Origin: DASWUD01 sp036401755
Lineage (GTDB): Bacteria; Pseudomonadota; Gammaproteobacteria; Thiohalomonadales; Thiohalomonadaceae
Direction of reading: 5' to 3'
NCBI GenBank assembly: GCA_036401755.1
Contig: DASWUD010000183.1
Location: forward strand, 1 to 7,048
DNA: 7,048 nt
The first letter of the stretch is position 1. Every line of letters begins with the position of its first letter. The translations under genes were made by a program, and so were the position numbers. Of the stretch, positions 6,200-7,048 are shown in pieces. The notes below the pieces were generated by a model, which was given only the letters and a program-made list of their open reading frames with translations, did not search any database and was not told the DNA's origin.

Positions 6200-6262
6200 A
6201 ACTGGCATTCAGAGGGATCTTTTTGCTCTGCAACTGGCACTTCTGACGCACACGGCCTGGCA
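6200..6262 (-). repeat. Direct repeats of TGCCAG upstream of the porin operon
   Basis: AACTGGCA occurs exactly at 6200-6207 and 6232-6239 (TGCCAGTT on the minus strand), with a partial third copy, GCCTGGCA, at 6255-6262. The first two are 32 bases apart, about three helical turns. They may be regulator sites or chance. Confidence 0.3.
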
Positions 6263-6289
6263 CGGCTCGCATTGCGCTATTCTCTGCAC

Positions 6290-6316
6290 AAAAAAAACGG
6301 GCGCCGAAGCGCCCGT
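6290..6316 (-). terminator. Intrinsic terminator of the ammonium-channel gene
   Basis: On the minus strand ACGGGCGC-TTCG-GCGCCCGT (8-bp perfect stem, UUCG tetraloop) is followed by a run of eight T, starting 28 bases after the amt stop. A classic Rho-independent terminator. It isolates amt from the porin operon read in the same direction. Confidence 0.95.
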
Positions 6317-6344
6317 CCGATTGCTCTTCCCTGAGCCATCTCTT

Positions 6345-7048
6345 TTACATGTTGTAGGCACGCTCACCGTGCGAAGTGGTATCGAGACCTTCGCGCTCCT
6401 GCTCTTCGGGCACACGCAGACCGATGACCAGGTCCACCACCTTGTAGCAGATGAAGGCCACCACCGCGGACCAGATCACCGCGGTCAGCACGGCCTGGAT
6501 CTGGATCCAGACCTGGCTGCCGATGGAGGTATCGACGATGGTGTTGTTGACGTAGTCGATGATGCCGGTACCGCCCATCGACCAGCTGTTGAACACGCCG
6601 GTCAGGATCGCACCGAGGATACCGCCGACACCGTGCACGCCGAACACATCGAGGGCATCGTCAGCACCGAGCAGACGCTTCAGGCCAGTGACACCCCAGA
6701 AGCAGACCACACCCGCCAGCGCACCTATCGCCAGCGCGCCACCGACACCGACCCAACCGCAGGCTGGGGTGATGGCGACCAGGCCCGCGACCGCACCGGA
6801 GACGGCACCGAGCATGGAAGGCTTGCCCTTGACCAGCCATTCGGCAATGGTCCAGGTGAGCGCCGCCACAGCGGTAGCGTTAAGGGTATTGATGAAGGCC
6901 AGCGATGCCGTGGCACCCGCTTCCAGCGCCGAGCCGGCGTTGAAACCGAACCAGCCCACCCACAGCAGCGAGGCACCGATCATGGTCATGGTCAGGCTGT
7001 GCGGCGTGAACGCCTCCTTGCCGTAGCCGATGCGCTTGCCGACCACAA
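6345..7048 (-). CDS. amtB: Ammonium channel AmtB, C-terminal part (5' end outside the window)
   Basis: Inner-membrane ammonium/ammonia channel, trimeric in the family. About 234 C-terminal residues are present, corresponding to the segment from just before TM6 to the end of an 11-helix protein; the frame is open at the window edge (GTG at 7044-7046 is an internal Val). Conserved features: GKEAFTPHSL, VGWFGFNAGSA (equivalents of Trp212 and the Phe215 gate of E. coli AmtB), ITPACGWVGVGGALAIG, and DVFGVHGVGG with the pore His equivalent to His318. The other pore His (His168) lies outside. The cytoplasmic tail RVPEEQEREGLDTTSHGERAYN is nearly the E. coli sequence and is the part that binds the PII protein GlnK, so post-translational shut-off by GlnK is expected. 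A glnK gene, commonly upstream in this family, would fall outside the window. The gene ends at a strong terminator. Confidence 0.96.
   Translation of the reverse strand, partial: VVGKRIGYGKEAFTPHSLTMTMIGASLLWVGWFGFNAGSALEAGATASLAFINTLNATAVAALTWTIAEWLVKGKPSMLGAVSGAVAGLVAITPACGWVGVGGALAIGALAGVVCFWGVTGLKRLLGADDALDVFGVHGVGGILGAILTGVFNSWSMGGTGIIDYVNNTIVDTSIGSQVWIQIQAVLTAVIWSAVVAFICYKVVDLVIGLRVPEEQEREGLDTTSHGERAYNM

Larger units (their letters stand above)
5990..6296 (-). promoter_or_regulatory. Leader and control region of the porin operon (no gene seen)
   Basis: About 300 bases between the porin start and the amt terminator, more AT-rich than the flanking genes. I see no convincing coding sequence on either strand. 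It contains the 11-bp-spaced 7-mers (6122-6150), two 5-6-5 dyads (6101-6116 TGATC/GATCA and 6133-6148 GTAAG/CTTAC), a small palindrome GAGGA-C-TCCTC at 6051-6061, and direct repeats AACTGGCA at 6200 and 6232. No strong sigma-70 promoter is obvious. GATCAT (minus strand, 16 bases past the 7-mers) is a 4 of 6 -10 candidate. Confidence 0.5.

Noticed and set aside
6019..6246. 75-codon plus-strand frame in the porin leader
   Set aside because: It begins at a TTG without a ribosome site, has no domain or hydrophobic pattern, and overlaps the control elements of the porin operon.
6235..6250. Sigma-54-like promoter on the plus strand (TGGCAC, GC at the right spacing)
   Set aside because: The -24 half is good but the -12 half reads ACGCA instead of TTGCA. 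No plus-strand gene follows; it would only make antisense RNA to amtB. It also overlaps the AACTGGCA repeats, which explain the match.

Overview
This window looks like ordinary chromosome from a GC-rich gammaproteobacterium. UvrD and the ammonium channel both read very close to the Enterobacteria/Chromatiales-type proteins I know, and all genes carry Gram-negative signals: Tat and Sec signal peptides and an outer-membrane barrel ending in Phe. The species cannot be fixed from the sequence. There is no sign of phage, transposon, CRISPR array, tRNA or rRNA.

Left half, plus strand: a 5'-truncated uvrD (DNA helicase II) starts inside its Walker A motif. After 39 bases comes a TakP/FcbT1-like TRAP-transporter solute receptor with a twin-arginine signal and a probable lipobox. 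A 132-base spacer follows, holding a weak hairpin and a possible promoter, and then a 78-residue protein with two CDGSH iron-sulfur motifs. No TRAP membrane subunits (DctQ/DctM) lie next to the receptor.

Middle: a perfect 12-bp hairpin separates this plus-strand set from convergent minus-strand genes. Read in their own direction these are a porin-like outer-membrane protein, a small PstS-like periplasmic binding protein 13 bases downstream, and, 67 bases further on, a secreted Sel1-repeat/coiled-coil protein. The first two are almost certainly one operon and the third probably belongs to it. The porin leader has three 7-mers spaced 11 bp apart, the layout of PhoB/OmpR-type response-regulator sites. 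This fits a phosphate or other anion uptake role but does not prove it.

Right end, minus strand: the 3' third to half of an AmtB-type ammonium channel, with the GlnK-binding C-terminal tail, ends at a textbook intrinsic terminator (UUCG loop plus U-tract).

No clearly new system is visible. The items most worth a second look are the receptor without a transporter, the 11-bp repeats before the porin operon, the Sel1/coiled-coil protein with its Cys-containing tail, and the long-spacer promoter with an internal dyad in front of the CDGSH gene.
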